Positions 41,607 to 50,538 of a stretch of DNA of 64,000 nt are shown one piece after another. Position 1 is the stretch's first letter. Each line of letters starts with the position of its first letter. Source of the DNA: Ilyomonas sp964249755 (lineage in GTDB: Bacteria > Bacteroidota > Bacteroidia > Chitinophagales > Chitinophagaceae). Both the position numbers and the translations under genes were made by a program. The notes below the pieces were generated by a model. It saw nothing but the letters and a program-made list of their open reading frames with translations. It was not told the origin of the DNA and made no database searches. The stretch spans positions 1,488,001-1,552,000 of the forward strand of contig CAXUDB010000001.1 in NCBI GenBank assembly GCA_964249755.1, read 5' to 3'.

Positions 41607-42290
41607 TCATTCCCGCATCCACTTATTCTTATACGCCAACTGCATCATCTGCGCTTTGGAGGTAATATGCAGCTTCGCGTAAATATTTGCCACGTGCTTG
41701 CGCACCGTATGCACGCTCAAATCAAGCTCCGAAGCCACTCGCTTGGCATCCCAGCCATGCGTGGTGAAGTTGAGAATTTCACGCTCGCGTGCCGACAACA
41801 ACTCGTGCGCCGTCTCGCCTTTGACAGTATCACTCTTAGTGGTAGTTACCTGCGCGTGTGCCAGCAGGTGAATGGCTTTGCGCGCAATGCCGGGGCTCAT
41901 GGGTGCACCGCCAAACTGCATCACACTGGTAATGGCATCGGCAATAGACAGTGCACCTTCATCTTTTAATAAGTAACCGTTGGCGCCGGCTTTAATAGCT
42001 TCAAATAATTTGTCATCGTCATCAAATACCGTAAGCACAATGCATACAATCTGTGGATATAACGCTTTGGAAAGCGAGATGGTAGTGATGCCATCCATGA
42101 GAGGCATTTCAAGGTCTATAAAAGCAATGTCGGGAAAGCGATGATGCGGCAAGCCTTTCAGCTGTTCTAAGTAATCGCTTCCATCAGTTGCCAGCAATAC
42201 CAGTTCGGTCTCGCGCAGCAGCCTGATTTTGTCGGCAAATGATTGCCGGTTAATGGCCTTGTCATCGGCAAAAGCGACTTTGGTTGTCAT
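41607..42290 (-). CDS. NarL/LuxR-type response regulator
   Basis: The 227-residue regulator has a receiver domain (1-125: VAFADDKAINRQ, phospho-acceptor Asp in IAFIDLEMPLMDG, Lys in YLLKDEG). The C-terminal LuxR helix-turn-helix is LSAREREILNFTTHGWDAKRVASELDLSVHTVRKHVANIYAKL. It follows the sensor kinase by 38 bp and is clearly its partner. It lacks an AAA+ domain, so it is not the sigma-54 activator expected for the nearby promoters. Confidence 0.95.
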   Translation of the reverse strand: MTTKVAFADDKAINRQSFADKIRLLRETELVLLATDGSDYLEQLKGLPHHRFPDIAFIDLEMPLMDGITTISLSKALYPQIVCIVLTVFDDDDKLFEAIKAGANGYLLKDEGALSIADAITSVMQFGGAPMSPGIARKAIHLLAHAQVTTTKSDTVKGETAHELLSAREREILNFTTHGWDAKRVASELDLSVHTVRKHVANIYAKLHITSKAQMMQLAYKNKWMRE

Positions 42291-42328
42291 TGTTCAAATA
42301 TGATGGCGGGGGCGCAAATGGTCAATAA

Positions 42329-45300
42329 TTAGTTTGTATTACGAAGCTGCACGCGGCAGCCGACCGGGTTGCTGTTAGCGATGGCAATCTCCCAGCCAAT
42401 ATCGGCAGCCCTTGCTTTCATGTTCCTGATGCCATCGCCATACTGAAGCTGCGCGGGAAGACCGCTCCCATTGTCTTCTACTGTAATGGTAACCGGCGAG
42501 CAACTGCTGATGTTAATTTGCACCGACGAGCAGCCGCTGTGCCGGATGGCATTGTGAACCGCCTCCTGCACAATGCGCAACACATGCAGTGCGGTAATGG
42601 AAGGCAGCGTGGTGTTGTCTTCAATGGTTTCATCTACATCAAAGGTAATGTCGGGGTAAGCCGGCTGTAGCTTTTGAACGTAGTTCTTGATTCGATCGCT
42701 TAGCATAATCACCGTCTGGTTTTCTTTGTTCAGCGCCCATATCGAATCGCGCAACTGGATGATGATCTCGCGCGCCGATTCTTTCAGCCGTTGAAGTGTG
42801 CCGGGATCAGAGGTTTTGGCTCCGTATAAAATCTCGTCTACATTGGCGCTGATAGCAGAGGCATAGGCGCCGATGTTATCGTGCAGGTCGCGACTGATGC
42901 GCTCGCGCTCTGCCAGCACTTGCTGGCGGATGAGCAGCATCTGCAACTGGGTTTTGTATTTGCGCTGATACAAAGCGCGCACAAAGAGCAGGATCAGCGA
43001 TACAACAAGAAGAAAGGCAAAGAGGTAGAACCACCAGGTTTCCCAGAACGGCGGGGCAATGGCAATGGTGCGGCTGATGAGCAGTGAAGGGAAGTTAACC
43101 AACCTTGCGCGGAAGGTATAGGTGCCCGGCGCCAGGTGATAAGAGATATTTACCGGGTTGTTGGTTGTTGTCCATGTCTTATCAAACCCTTCCATTTTAT
43201 ATTCATACGTATAATCAGATGCAGGGTAGATGCCAAAAGCTGCCAGCGAAAAGCTCAGTTTGCTTTGGTTGTGTCTCAGGTGGTAATCATACTGGTTCCA
43301 TGCCGCAGAGTCGGAGCGCAAAGGCTTATCGTTAACATCGGTTTGGTAGATGATGAGCGAGGGATGATCATTCTCCACCGTAATGTCGGATGGATAAAAT
43401 GCCGTAACCCCATTTACACCGCCGAAGTAGAGCTTTCCCTTAGCTGTTTTTGCTGTGGCTGCGGAGTTAAATTCATTCTCCTGCAAACCTCTTTCTTTTG
43501 TATAGTTCTTTAAGACGCCGCTCACGCGAATGGCACTCAAACCAAGATTGGTGGCGGCATACACTGTTTTGTTATCCTTATCGGTCAGCATCGAGTAAAT
43601 ACAATCGTTCAGCAGCCCATTGGCTACCGTAAATGTGTTGACGAGCCGGTTGTTTCTATTGTAAACAAACAAGCCTTTATCGGTGCCTACCCAAACATTG
43701 TTCGCTGCATCTGACGTGAGGCACCGAACCTGGTATTTGCCCGGCGTGAGGATCGTATCCATTCTGCCATTAGCATGTTTGCCATACACTGTTCCCATCG
43801 AGTTGCCCACCCACAGGCAGTTGTCATTTGTATTCAGATGAAAACAGTATAGCTGCTTGCCGGGATCTTGCAGCAGGATGTGGGAATGCATCGTTCCATT
43901 GTGGTCAAAGTGCGCCTGTATTACATCGCCGCGCGTCATAAACAGAACGGTGCGGTCATCTGCCTGCTGTACATTGTTGGTCCAGCTAATGCTATGTGTG
44001 TTCAGCCTCCGTTCCTCTTCGGCCGATAAACTGACCTGCGTAAATTTTTTTTGCGACAGGCGAAGAATATATAAGCCCTGTTCAATGGTGGTAATAAAAT
44101 ATTCATCAGGACCCAGCTTCTCTATGCCGGCAATGTCTTTCACCCTGCTGGTCATCAGCGGCTCTTTCCATAATGGGTTGCCAAGCGTGTCGTACAACTG
44201 CAGACCGCCGGAATACTGACCCACCAGCACAAGGTGTGCTTCCTCATCTTCAAACACGCTCTTGGTATAGTTGGTGGTGTTGGGATAGGCAAAATACCGG
44301 AAAGGGATGGTGTAGTTGAGGATAAGCTTGATTTCATTGGTAGCCAATACCCACAGCCTGCCGAACCTGTCTTCATAAAAAGCCTTCATGCCGCCGACCG
44401 GCAGCAGCGGCTGGCTGTTGAGGGTAGTAATTTCACTTACCCTGCTGCAGGTAGAATCGATAAAAAGCAGGTGCTGGTCAAAGCTTGCCAGCACACCATC
44501 CCGGAATGTATGTATAGAGGACAGGAACCGGGATGTGGACGCAAAATGGTTTACCTCGGTATAAACACCGTTTTTCTCTGCACACACAACAATGCCGTTT
44601 TGGTGAAGCAGGTACAATCTTGTTTCGGTAGCCGAAAACTTAGACAGCCCATCTGCCTTCACCGGCAGCGGCGAAAAGTGGTAACTTTCTTTATTGAATA
44701 AAAGCACGGTATTCTGCTTTGTTAGCAGGAAAAGGGAATGGCTGTTGCCATCACCGCAGAAGGTGCCTGCCATCGGGCAGGAAGTAGCGTTCGGGTAAGA
44801 AAATTCTTTTATCAACCTGCCTTCCGGCGAGTAAAGCGAAAGCCCTTTTTCCCGGGCACACCAAATGCCTTCCTTTGTCTCGTTAAACGGGCGCAGAACC
44901 GGCTCTGTAGTGGAAGAAGGCAAACGGATGATGAGCGTAAAGCTGTCTATAAACGGGTTGTATTGCAGAATGCCATCCTTGCATGTCATCCAGATAAAAT
45001 GCTGCCGGGTCTGAAAAAAATAAAGCTGGTAATCAATGTTAAACTGCCGCCCGTCCACCACCGGTTGCACTGTTTCCAGCCGGTAGCCGTTGTAGCGCTG
45101 CAAAGCTGTTTTGGCAGCCACCCACGTAAAGCCGAACGTGTCTGTAATGATATCGCCCACGGTATTGTTTTGTAGCCCGTCTTCAATATTGAGCGTCTTG
45201 ATTACATAGCGTTTGTGGTTGGAAGGAAACAGAAGCGGCTGGCTGGCTGCCGACTGAACGAACAGAAGAAACAAGACAATGGCGAAGACGGATATATTCC

Positions 45301-45367
45301 TTCTTACCCTGATGGCAAGGGCAGAAAACGGAGAAGTGTTTTGGTATATAAATGCAGTTGTAAACAA
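42329..45367 (-). CDS. Propeller-type sensor histidine kinase
   Basis: The 1012-residue membrane kinase has an N-terminal signal/anchor (VFAIVLFLLFVQSAAS). A large periplasmic two-component-regulator propeller covers about 55-660 (repeats such as FGFTWVAAKTALQRYNG, NNVWVGTDKGLFVYNRN, KTVYAATNLGLSAI), then a Y_Y_Y domain (YTYEYKMEGFDKTWT). One transmembrane helix (FYLFAFLLVVSLILLFV) and a HisKA_3 dimerisation domain with the phospho-His in ERISRDLHDNIG follow. The HATPase domain closes it (IVQEAVHNAIRHSG, VEDNGSGL, GIRNMKARAADIG). It lacks the fused receiver and AraC domains of hybrid systems. The ligand is unknown. It is the first gene of the pair, between the permease operons. Confidence 0.94.
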   Translation of the reverse strand: MFTTAFIYQNTSPFSALAIRVRRNISVFAIVLFLLFVQSAASQPLLFPSNHKRYVIKTLNIEDGLQNNTVGDIITDTFGFTWVAAKTALQRYNGYRLETVQPVVDGRQFNIDYQLYFFQTRQHFIWMTCKDGILQYNPFIDSFTLIIRLPSSTTEPVLRPFNETKEGIWCAREKGLSLYSPEGRLIKEFSYPNATSCPMAGTFCGDGNSHSLFLLTKQNTVLLFNKESYHFSPLPVKADGLSKFSATETRLYLLHQNGIVVCAEKNGVYTEVNHFASTSRFLSSIHTFRDGVLASFDQHLLFIDSTCSRVSEITTLNSQPLLPVGGMKAFYEDRFGRLWVLATNEIKLILNYTIPFRYFAYPNTTNYTKSVFEDEEAHLVLVGQYSGGLQLYDTLGNPLWKEPLMTSRVKDIAGIEKLGPDEYFITTIEQGLYILRLSQKKFTQVSLSAEEERRLNTHSISWTNNVQQADDRTVLFMTRGDVIQAHFDHNGTMHSHILLQDPGKQLYCFHLNTNDNCLWVGNSMGTVYGKHANGRMDTILTPGKYQVRCLTSDAANNVWVGTDKGLFVYNRNNRLVNTFTVANGLLNDCIYSMLTDKDNKTVYAATNLGLSAIRVSGVLKNYTKERGLQENEFNSAATAKTAKGKLYFGGVNGVTAFYPSDITVENDHPSLIIYQTDVNDKPLRSDSAAWNQYDYHLRHNQSKLSFSLAAFGIYPASDYTYEYKMEGFDKTWTTTNNPVNISYHLAPGTYTFRARLVNFPSLLISRTIAIAPPFWETWWFYLFAFLLVVSLILLFVRALYQRKYKTQLQMLLIRQQVLAERERISRDLHDNIGAYASAISANVDEILYGAKTSDPGTLQRLKESAREIIIQLRDSIWALNKENQTVIMLSDRIKNYVQKLQPAYPDITFDVDETIEDNTTLPSITALHVLRIVQEAVHNAIRHSGCSSVQINISSCSPVTITVEDNGSGLPAQLQYGDGIRNMKARAADIGWEIAIANSNPVGCRVQLRNTN

Positions 45368-45570
45368 GCCCTATAAATTCTTAAACACGTTGTAATTCAA
45401 CGGCTAATTTACAACTTAAACAACAAGTCAATCTTTTCTCTGTTAATGAGTGTTCATCATCTGTCTTTATTCAGCCTCAATCCTTTTTTGCAAAGGAACC
45501 TTGTACAACAAATTAAGCAATATTTTTCAAGCTGCTTATAACTTTGTTTACGATGATCTGAAGCTGTTTT

Positions 45571-47994
45571 TTACTCACTTCGCAAACTTTTCACCGGGTT
45601 CGCAATGGCCGCTTTGATAGATTGAAAACTCACTGTTAATAGTGCAATAACCATTGCAACAATGGCTGCGATCAGATATACCCACCAGCTTATATCGGTG
45701 CGATAAGCAAAACCTTGCAACCATTTATTCATTGCCCAATTAGATAAGGGAAATGCAATAAGACATGCAATGAGCACCAGTTTTAAAAACTCTTTCGAAA
45801 GCATATTGGTTACCTGCATTACACTGGCTCCAAGTACTTTTCGGATACCTATTTCTTTGGTGCGTTGTTGCGCCGTGAACATAGCAAGACCAAATAAACC
45901 AAGACAGGCAACGAATATGGTAAGCCCTGCAAACAAGCCCAGTATGGTTCCTGTTTTTTGCTCTGTTTTATAAGTGTTAATAAAGCGTTCATCTAAAAAA
46001 GAATAAGACATGGCATCTTCAGCGCCGAGTAATTTCCATTTTTTTGAAAGCGATGAGGTTAATAAGGCTGCATCTTTCGTCTTAAATTTTGCAATGAAAG
46101 TAGAAGAGTTTTTTGCAAGTGACATTACCAATGGTGAGATACTTTCGTGGAGGGACCGGAAATTAAAATCATGTACAACACCCACTACATGATACGAAAT
46201 TTTGTTTCCTTGGTTATCTGTATGAAGAATTGTATTTCCAACTACTTTGTTATTCCATCCAAATGCTTTTGCAGCCGCTTCATTTAAGATAACTGCCGAC
46301 GAATCTGAATTGAAATCTTTAGAAAAACTTCTGCCTGCAATCATTTTAATACCCAGAGTGTTGATATAATTTTCATCCACATCGTAGCGCAGTGTTTTTA
46401 CCAGATGGTCAGGGTTTTGTTCGGATGATACAAAGAAATTATTATTGTCGCTTGGGCCAGCGGGCAGATAACCTGAGCGGCTAACGCTTTCTATTCGCGG
46501 ATCAGTTGCAAGTTCGTTATAAAATGCCTGCTGGTTGTTGCCAAGCGCCCATGTGTCTGGAATAATCAATACTTGGTCTTTATTATAGCCTACATCTTTG
46601 TGCTGCATGTAAGCAAGCTGTTTAAATACCACGGTTGTGCTTACGATAAGAATAAGAGAAATAAAAAACTGAAACACAACCAAACTGCTTCTTAACCCCA
46701 CACTTTTTTTGCCTGATACCAATTTTCCTTTTAGTACAGCAGCGGGTTTGTATGAAGAAAGATAGAATGCGGGATAAGCACCTGCCAGCAGTCCTGTGAA
46801 CAAAACAAATAACACCAAACCTGGAATCAATAATGGATGTTCTGAAAAACTAAAACTGAGACTCTGATTCGCAAGCTGATTGAAAGCGGGCAAAGCAAGA
46901 AAGATGAAAACAATGGCAAGCAGCAAAGCAAAAGTTGCAATAATGAGAGACTCGAGCAAAAACTGTTTTATCAATTCTATTTTTAATGAACCCAACACTT
47001 TTCGTATGCCGACTTCTCTCGACCGTTTGGTGGCACCGGCGGTAGAAAGATTCATAAAATTGATACAGGCTATCAGCAGCATAAACACAGCAATGGCTGA
47101 AAAAATGTAGACGTTTTTTATGTCGCCCGACTCACTAAGCAAATTTGGATATTCTGCATCGAGGTGAATAGCAGTTATTGGCTCTAAATGCAGGCTTAAA
47201 TCATTTCCACTTTTCCTGAAGTCGGCTAAGGACTGACCCATTGCCTGCAACATCTGCGGACCTATGTATCTCTCAACTACCTGGGGCAATTTGGCTTCCA
47301 GCTTTTTATAATCATAATGTTCGGCAAGCACGATATAAGTAAAGAAATTAGAACTCATCCAGGTGGGTTCACTCGCCTCCGGTAAGCTTGCCATTGAAGC
47401 AAAAAGATCAAAATGAAAATTTGCGTTCACAGGCACTTTATCAATCAGACCTGTTACTTTATAGGTTCCGTTTTTAGTGTCTTTAAAGCTTATGATTTTG
47501 CCTACCGGGTTTTCGTTGCCAAAGTATTTTTTCGACACTGCTTTTGTAATTATAACCGTGTTAGGTTGCAGTAAAGCCGTCTTTGCATCTCCTTCAATCA
47601 ACGGCAGTGTAAATACCTGGAAGAAATTTGAGTCAACAAAAGCAAAAGCATCACCTGTAAACGTCTTATTGTCATAGATGAGTTTTGGGGTACCGTAATT
47701 CCGCAAACGGGTGGCCGCTTCTACTTCGGGGAAATCCTTTTTTAATGTCTGTGCAACCGGCGGCATCACCGAAGCCTCGTTCATTTTTTCACCCTGCACA
47801 TTTCCCCTGAAATAAACCGTGTACATCCGGCTTGCTTTATCGTTATACTTATCATAGCTCAGCTCATTGTTTACAAACAGCATAATGATGAGGCAGGTGG
47901 CAATACCAATCGCCAAACCAATGATATTTATCAGCGAAAAGGCTTTGTTACGTGCAAGATTTCTAAAAGCAATCTTTATATAGTTTCTGATCAT
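45571..47994 (-). CDS. FtsX/MacB-type ABC transporter permease (permease 3)
   Basis: This 807-residue inner-membrane permease is built like the others: MIRNYIKIAFRNLARNKAFSLINIIGL, MacB core, FtsX domain with ATKRSREVGIRKVLGS, second core, second FtsX, end NPVKSLRSE. ATG 47994 matches the paralogue starts; an in-frame extension to 48039 is not conserved. It is the last gene of a three-permease operon, 91 bp after permease 4. The 203-bp space downstream, before the sensor kinase gene, shows no strong feature. Confidence 0.9.
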   Translation of the reverse strand: MIRNYIKIAFRNLARNKAFSLINIIGLAIGIATCLIIMLFVNNELSYDKYNDKASRMYTVYFRGNVQGEKMNEASVMPPVAQTLKKDFPEVEAATRLRNYGTPKLIYDNKTFTGDAFAFVDSNFFQVFTLPLIEGDAKTALLQPNTVIITKAVSKKYFGNENPVGKIISFKDTKNGTYKVTGLIDKVPVNANFHFDLFASMASLPEASEPTWMSSNFFTYIVLAEHYDYKKLEAKLPQVVERYIGPQMLQAMGQSLADFRKSGNDLSLHLEPITAIHLDAEYPNLLSESGDIKNVYIFSAIAVFMLLIACINFMNLSTAGATKRSREVGIRKVLGSLKIELIKQFLLESLIIATFALLLAIVFIFLALPAFNQLANQSLSFSFSEHPLLIPGLVLFVLFTGLLAGAYPAFYLSSYKPAAVLKGKLVSGKKSVGLRSSLVVFQFFISLILIVSTTVVFKQLAYMQHKDVGYNKDQVLIIPDTWALGNNQQAFYNELATDPRIESVSRSGYLPAGPSDNNNFFVSSEQNPDHLVKTLRYDVDENYINTLGIKMIAGRSFSKDFNSDSSAVILNEAAAKAFGWNNKVVGNTILHTDNQGNKISYHVVGVVHDFNFRSLHESISPLVMSLAKNSSTFIAKFKTKDAALLTSSLSKKWKLLGAEDAMSYSFLDERFINTYKTEQKTGTILGLFAGLTIFVACLGLFGLAMFTAQQRTKEIGIRKVLGASVMQVTNMLSKEFLKLVLIACLIAFPLSNWAMNKWLQGFAYRTDISWWVYLIAAIVAMVIALLTVSFQSIKAAIANPVKSLRSE

Positions 47995-48085
47995 GTTTAT
48001 AGCTTTTTTGTTATTTGTTTTATATAGTGGCAAATACAAAAACCTCTCTCATTATTTGCACACCTGCCTTTCGCGCACTTAAAAA

Positions 48086-50476
48086 TTACTCACTTCGCAA
48101 ACTTTTCACCGGGTTTGCCATTGCTGCGCGCACTGCCTGGAAGCTTACAGTAAGAATTGCTATGGCAATAACCAGCCCGCTTGCCCATGCAAATACCGAC
48201 CAGCCCAGCGCAATGCGGTAGGGATAGCTTTGCAGCCAATGATTGCCCGCCAGCCATGCCGAAGGGATGGAAAGCAGGAGTGCAATAGCCACCAGTCCAA
48301 CAAAGTCTTTCGACAACAGTGTGACAATGCCGTTCACCGAAGCACCGAGCACCTTGCGGATGCCAATCTCTTTGGTGCGCTTTTCTGCTGCCATTACCGA
48401 CAAGCCAAACAGACCTATGCAAGAGATAAAAATGGTAAGCAAAGCACCAAACAACAGGATCTGTTTCCACTTAGCTTCCGACTCGTAGCTGTTGCGGTTC
48501 TGCTGGTCTAAAAACGTGTAGGAGTAGGGGCTCAGAGGGTAGAGCGACTTAAATGTTTTCTGTATGTTTTTGAGGCTTTCGGCTTCTGTTCCCGGTTTTA
48601 TTTTTATAGAGAAAGTGCCAAACAGGTTGTCGTTCTTCATGGTAAATAACTGCGGAATGATTTCCTGGTTCAGCGATGCAAAATGGTAATCTTTTACGAC
48701 GCCTATTACATGATAGATGGTATTGTTATACCAGAAATTTACGGTTTCGCCAAGCGGTTTTTTCCAGCCCGCCTTTTTTACAAATGTTTCATTTACGAGA
48801 ACTGAATTTGTAGAGTCGGCAGGAAAAGCAGAAGAGAAATTTCTGCCTTGCAGGAACGGAATTTTATATAAAGGCAGGTAAGATTCATCAACTGTTTCAT
48901 AAGAAAAATTAATAGTAGAATCGGTGCTTAGCTTTGCAGTGGTTTGCCAGCCGCCGCCATTTTTCGGCGCAACGCCCATGATGTTCGGGTCTTTCATCAG
49001 CTCAGATTTAAATAAGGCCGCTTCGCTGTGCTGCAGCCTGTCTTTATTAACCACCACAATGTTGCTGTCATCATACCCCAAATCGGTATGGGTAAGAAAG
49101 TTAAACTGCGCGTAAATCGTAAACGTGGCAATAATCAGGAAAGAAGCTAACGCAAACTGCAATACCACAAGAGACTTCTGCAGGTAGTTTTTTCCTGCCA
49201 GGTTAAAGCGGCTGTATAATGTATCAACAGGGTTATAACCGGATAAAACAAGCGCCGGGTAAAAGCCTGCCAGCAAGCCTGTAATCAAAAAAAGAATGAT
49301 ATAGCCGGCTATCAGTTTTGCATCAAACAAATAGGAAAGCGCCAGTGCTTTGTTTGATAAATCATTAAATAAAGGCAATAGTAAAGACACTAATAAAATA
49401 GCGAACGCAAAAGCAATAAAGCATAATAAGAAAGATTCACCCAGAAATTGCATAATGAGTTGCCTTCTGTCGCTGCCAACTACTTTGCGGATACCAATTT
49501 CTTTTGCACGTTTTATGGAGCGGGCTACTGTAAGATTTATAAAATTGATACAGGCAATCAGCAGCACAAACAATGCAATGCCCGAAAGTATGTATGAATA
49601 CATAGGATTGCTTGCGCCTGATAAACCATTTTGCGCCGGCAATTCTGTACTCAGATGCATATTGGTGTAGGGCTGAAGAAAGTATTTGCTAAAGCCGCCT
49701 ATATCCCCGTATTTTTCTGTCAGTGTTTTAAAAGCGCCTTTTGAATCTGCTATATAAAATCGTTGCATCCCATTTTCCACCGTGTGCACATCTGTGTTGG
49801 GATTGATCACTACAAATGTGTTCAAAAAAAAGTTGAACCAGTTCTCACCGTTTTTTGCATCGGCTTCCGATTCTTTAAAAGGCAGTAACACCTCAAACCG
49901 GATGGATGAATTTTGTGGGCATCTCTTTGTAACAGCCGTTACTTTATAAGGCGCAAAAGTGCTGTCGTCTTTCAGCATCACTATTTTGCCAATGGCATCT
50001 GTAGTGCCGAATTGCTTCTTCGCGGCATCTTCACTCAATACAATCGAATGGGGTTCTTTTAAACAGGAATTGGCATCGCCTTGTATCAGCGGAAAAGTGA
50101 ATATGGAAAAGAAACTTGAATCAACATATAGCAGATCCTGGTTCTGAACTTCGGTGCCTGTTTTTATGTCCTGGTTACCGCTTTGTACACGCACATAGTT
50201 CTGTATACCTGCCACACTGTGTGCAAAGCGCGGACCCTGCAGGTTGCCGGTGATGCCATCCTTATGCGTTTTGCCTCTATAGGTTGATTCCGTTACAATG
50301 CGGTAAATGTTATTTACATTGTTATGAAACCTGTCGAAGCTCACCTCGTCTTTTACATATAGCATAATCAGCATAGCACAAGCCAGCCCGATAGACAAAC
50401 CCCCGATATTGATAAAAGAATAAATCTTGTTGCGCTTCATGTTGCGCCATGCGATTAAAAAATTGTTTTTGAACAT
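48086..50476 (-). CDS. FtsX/MacB-type ABC transporter permease (permease 4)
   Basis: The 796-residue protein follows the same plan: MFKNNFLIAWRNMKRNKIYSFINIGGL, periplasmic core, helices with RSIKRAKEIGIRKVVGS, second core, second FtsX domain with AAEKRTKEIGIRKVLGA, end NPVKSLRSE. ATG 50476 is preferred because it matches the paralogue N-termini; an earlier ATG (50491) adds only MIETS. It starts 62 bp after the stop of permease 5, so it is co-transcribed. The RTKEIGIRKVLGA motif next to the last helices is the coupling segment expected to meet an ATPase that is not encoded here. Confidence 0.9.
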   Translation of the reverse strand: MFKNNFLIAWRNMKRNKIYSFINIGGLSIGLACAMLIMLYVKDEVSFDRFHNNVNNIYRIVTESTYRGKTHKDGITGNLQGPRFAHSVAGIQNYVRVQSGNQDIKTGTEVQNQDLLYVDSSFFSIFTFPLIQGDANSCLKEPHSIVLSEDAAKKQFGTTDAIGKIVMLKDDSTFAPYKVTAVTKRCPQNSSIRFEVLLPFKESEADAKNGENWFNFFLNTFVVINPNTDVHTVENGMQRFYIADSKGAFKTLTEKYGDIGGFSKYFLQPYTNMHLSTELPAQNGLSGASNPMYSYILSGIALFVLLIACINFINLTVARSIKRAKEIGIRKVVGSDRRQLIMQFLGESFLLCFIAFAFAILLVSLLLPLFNDLSNKALALSYLFDAKLIAGYIILFLITGLLAGFYPALVLSGYNPVDTLYSRFNLAGKNYLQKSLVVLQFALASFLIIATFTIYAQFNFLTHTDLGYDDSNIVVVNKDRLQHSEAALFKSELMKDPNIMGVAPKNGGGWQTTAKLSTDSTINFSYETVDESYLPLYKIPFLQGRNFSSAFPADSTNSVLVNETFVKKAGWKKPLGETVNFWYNNTIYHVIGVVKDYHFASLNQEIIPQLFTMKNDNLFGTFSIKIKPGTEAESLKNIQKTFKSLYPLSPYSYTFLDQQNRNSYESEAKWKQILLFGALLTIFISCIGLFGLSVMAAEKRTKEIGIRKVLGASVNGIVTLLSKDFVGLVAIALLLSIPSAWLAGNHWLQSYPYRIALGWSVFAWASGLVIAIAILTVSFQAVRAAMANPVKSLRSE

Positions 50477-50538
50477 ACTTGTCTCTATCATTTTTTATTG
50501 AACAATTGTTGATTTGCCCGCCGTTAAAGTGGGACTGA

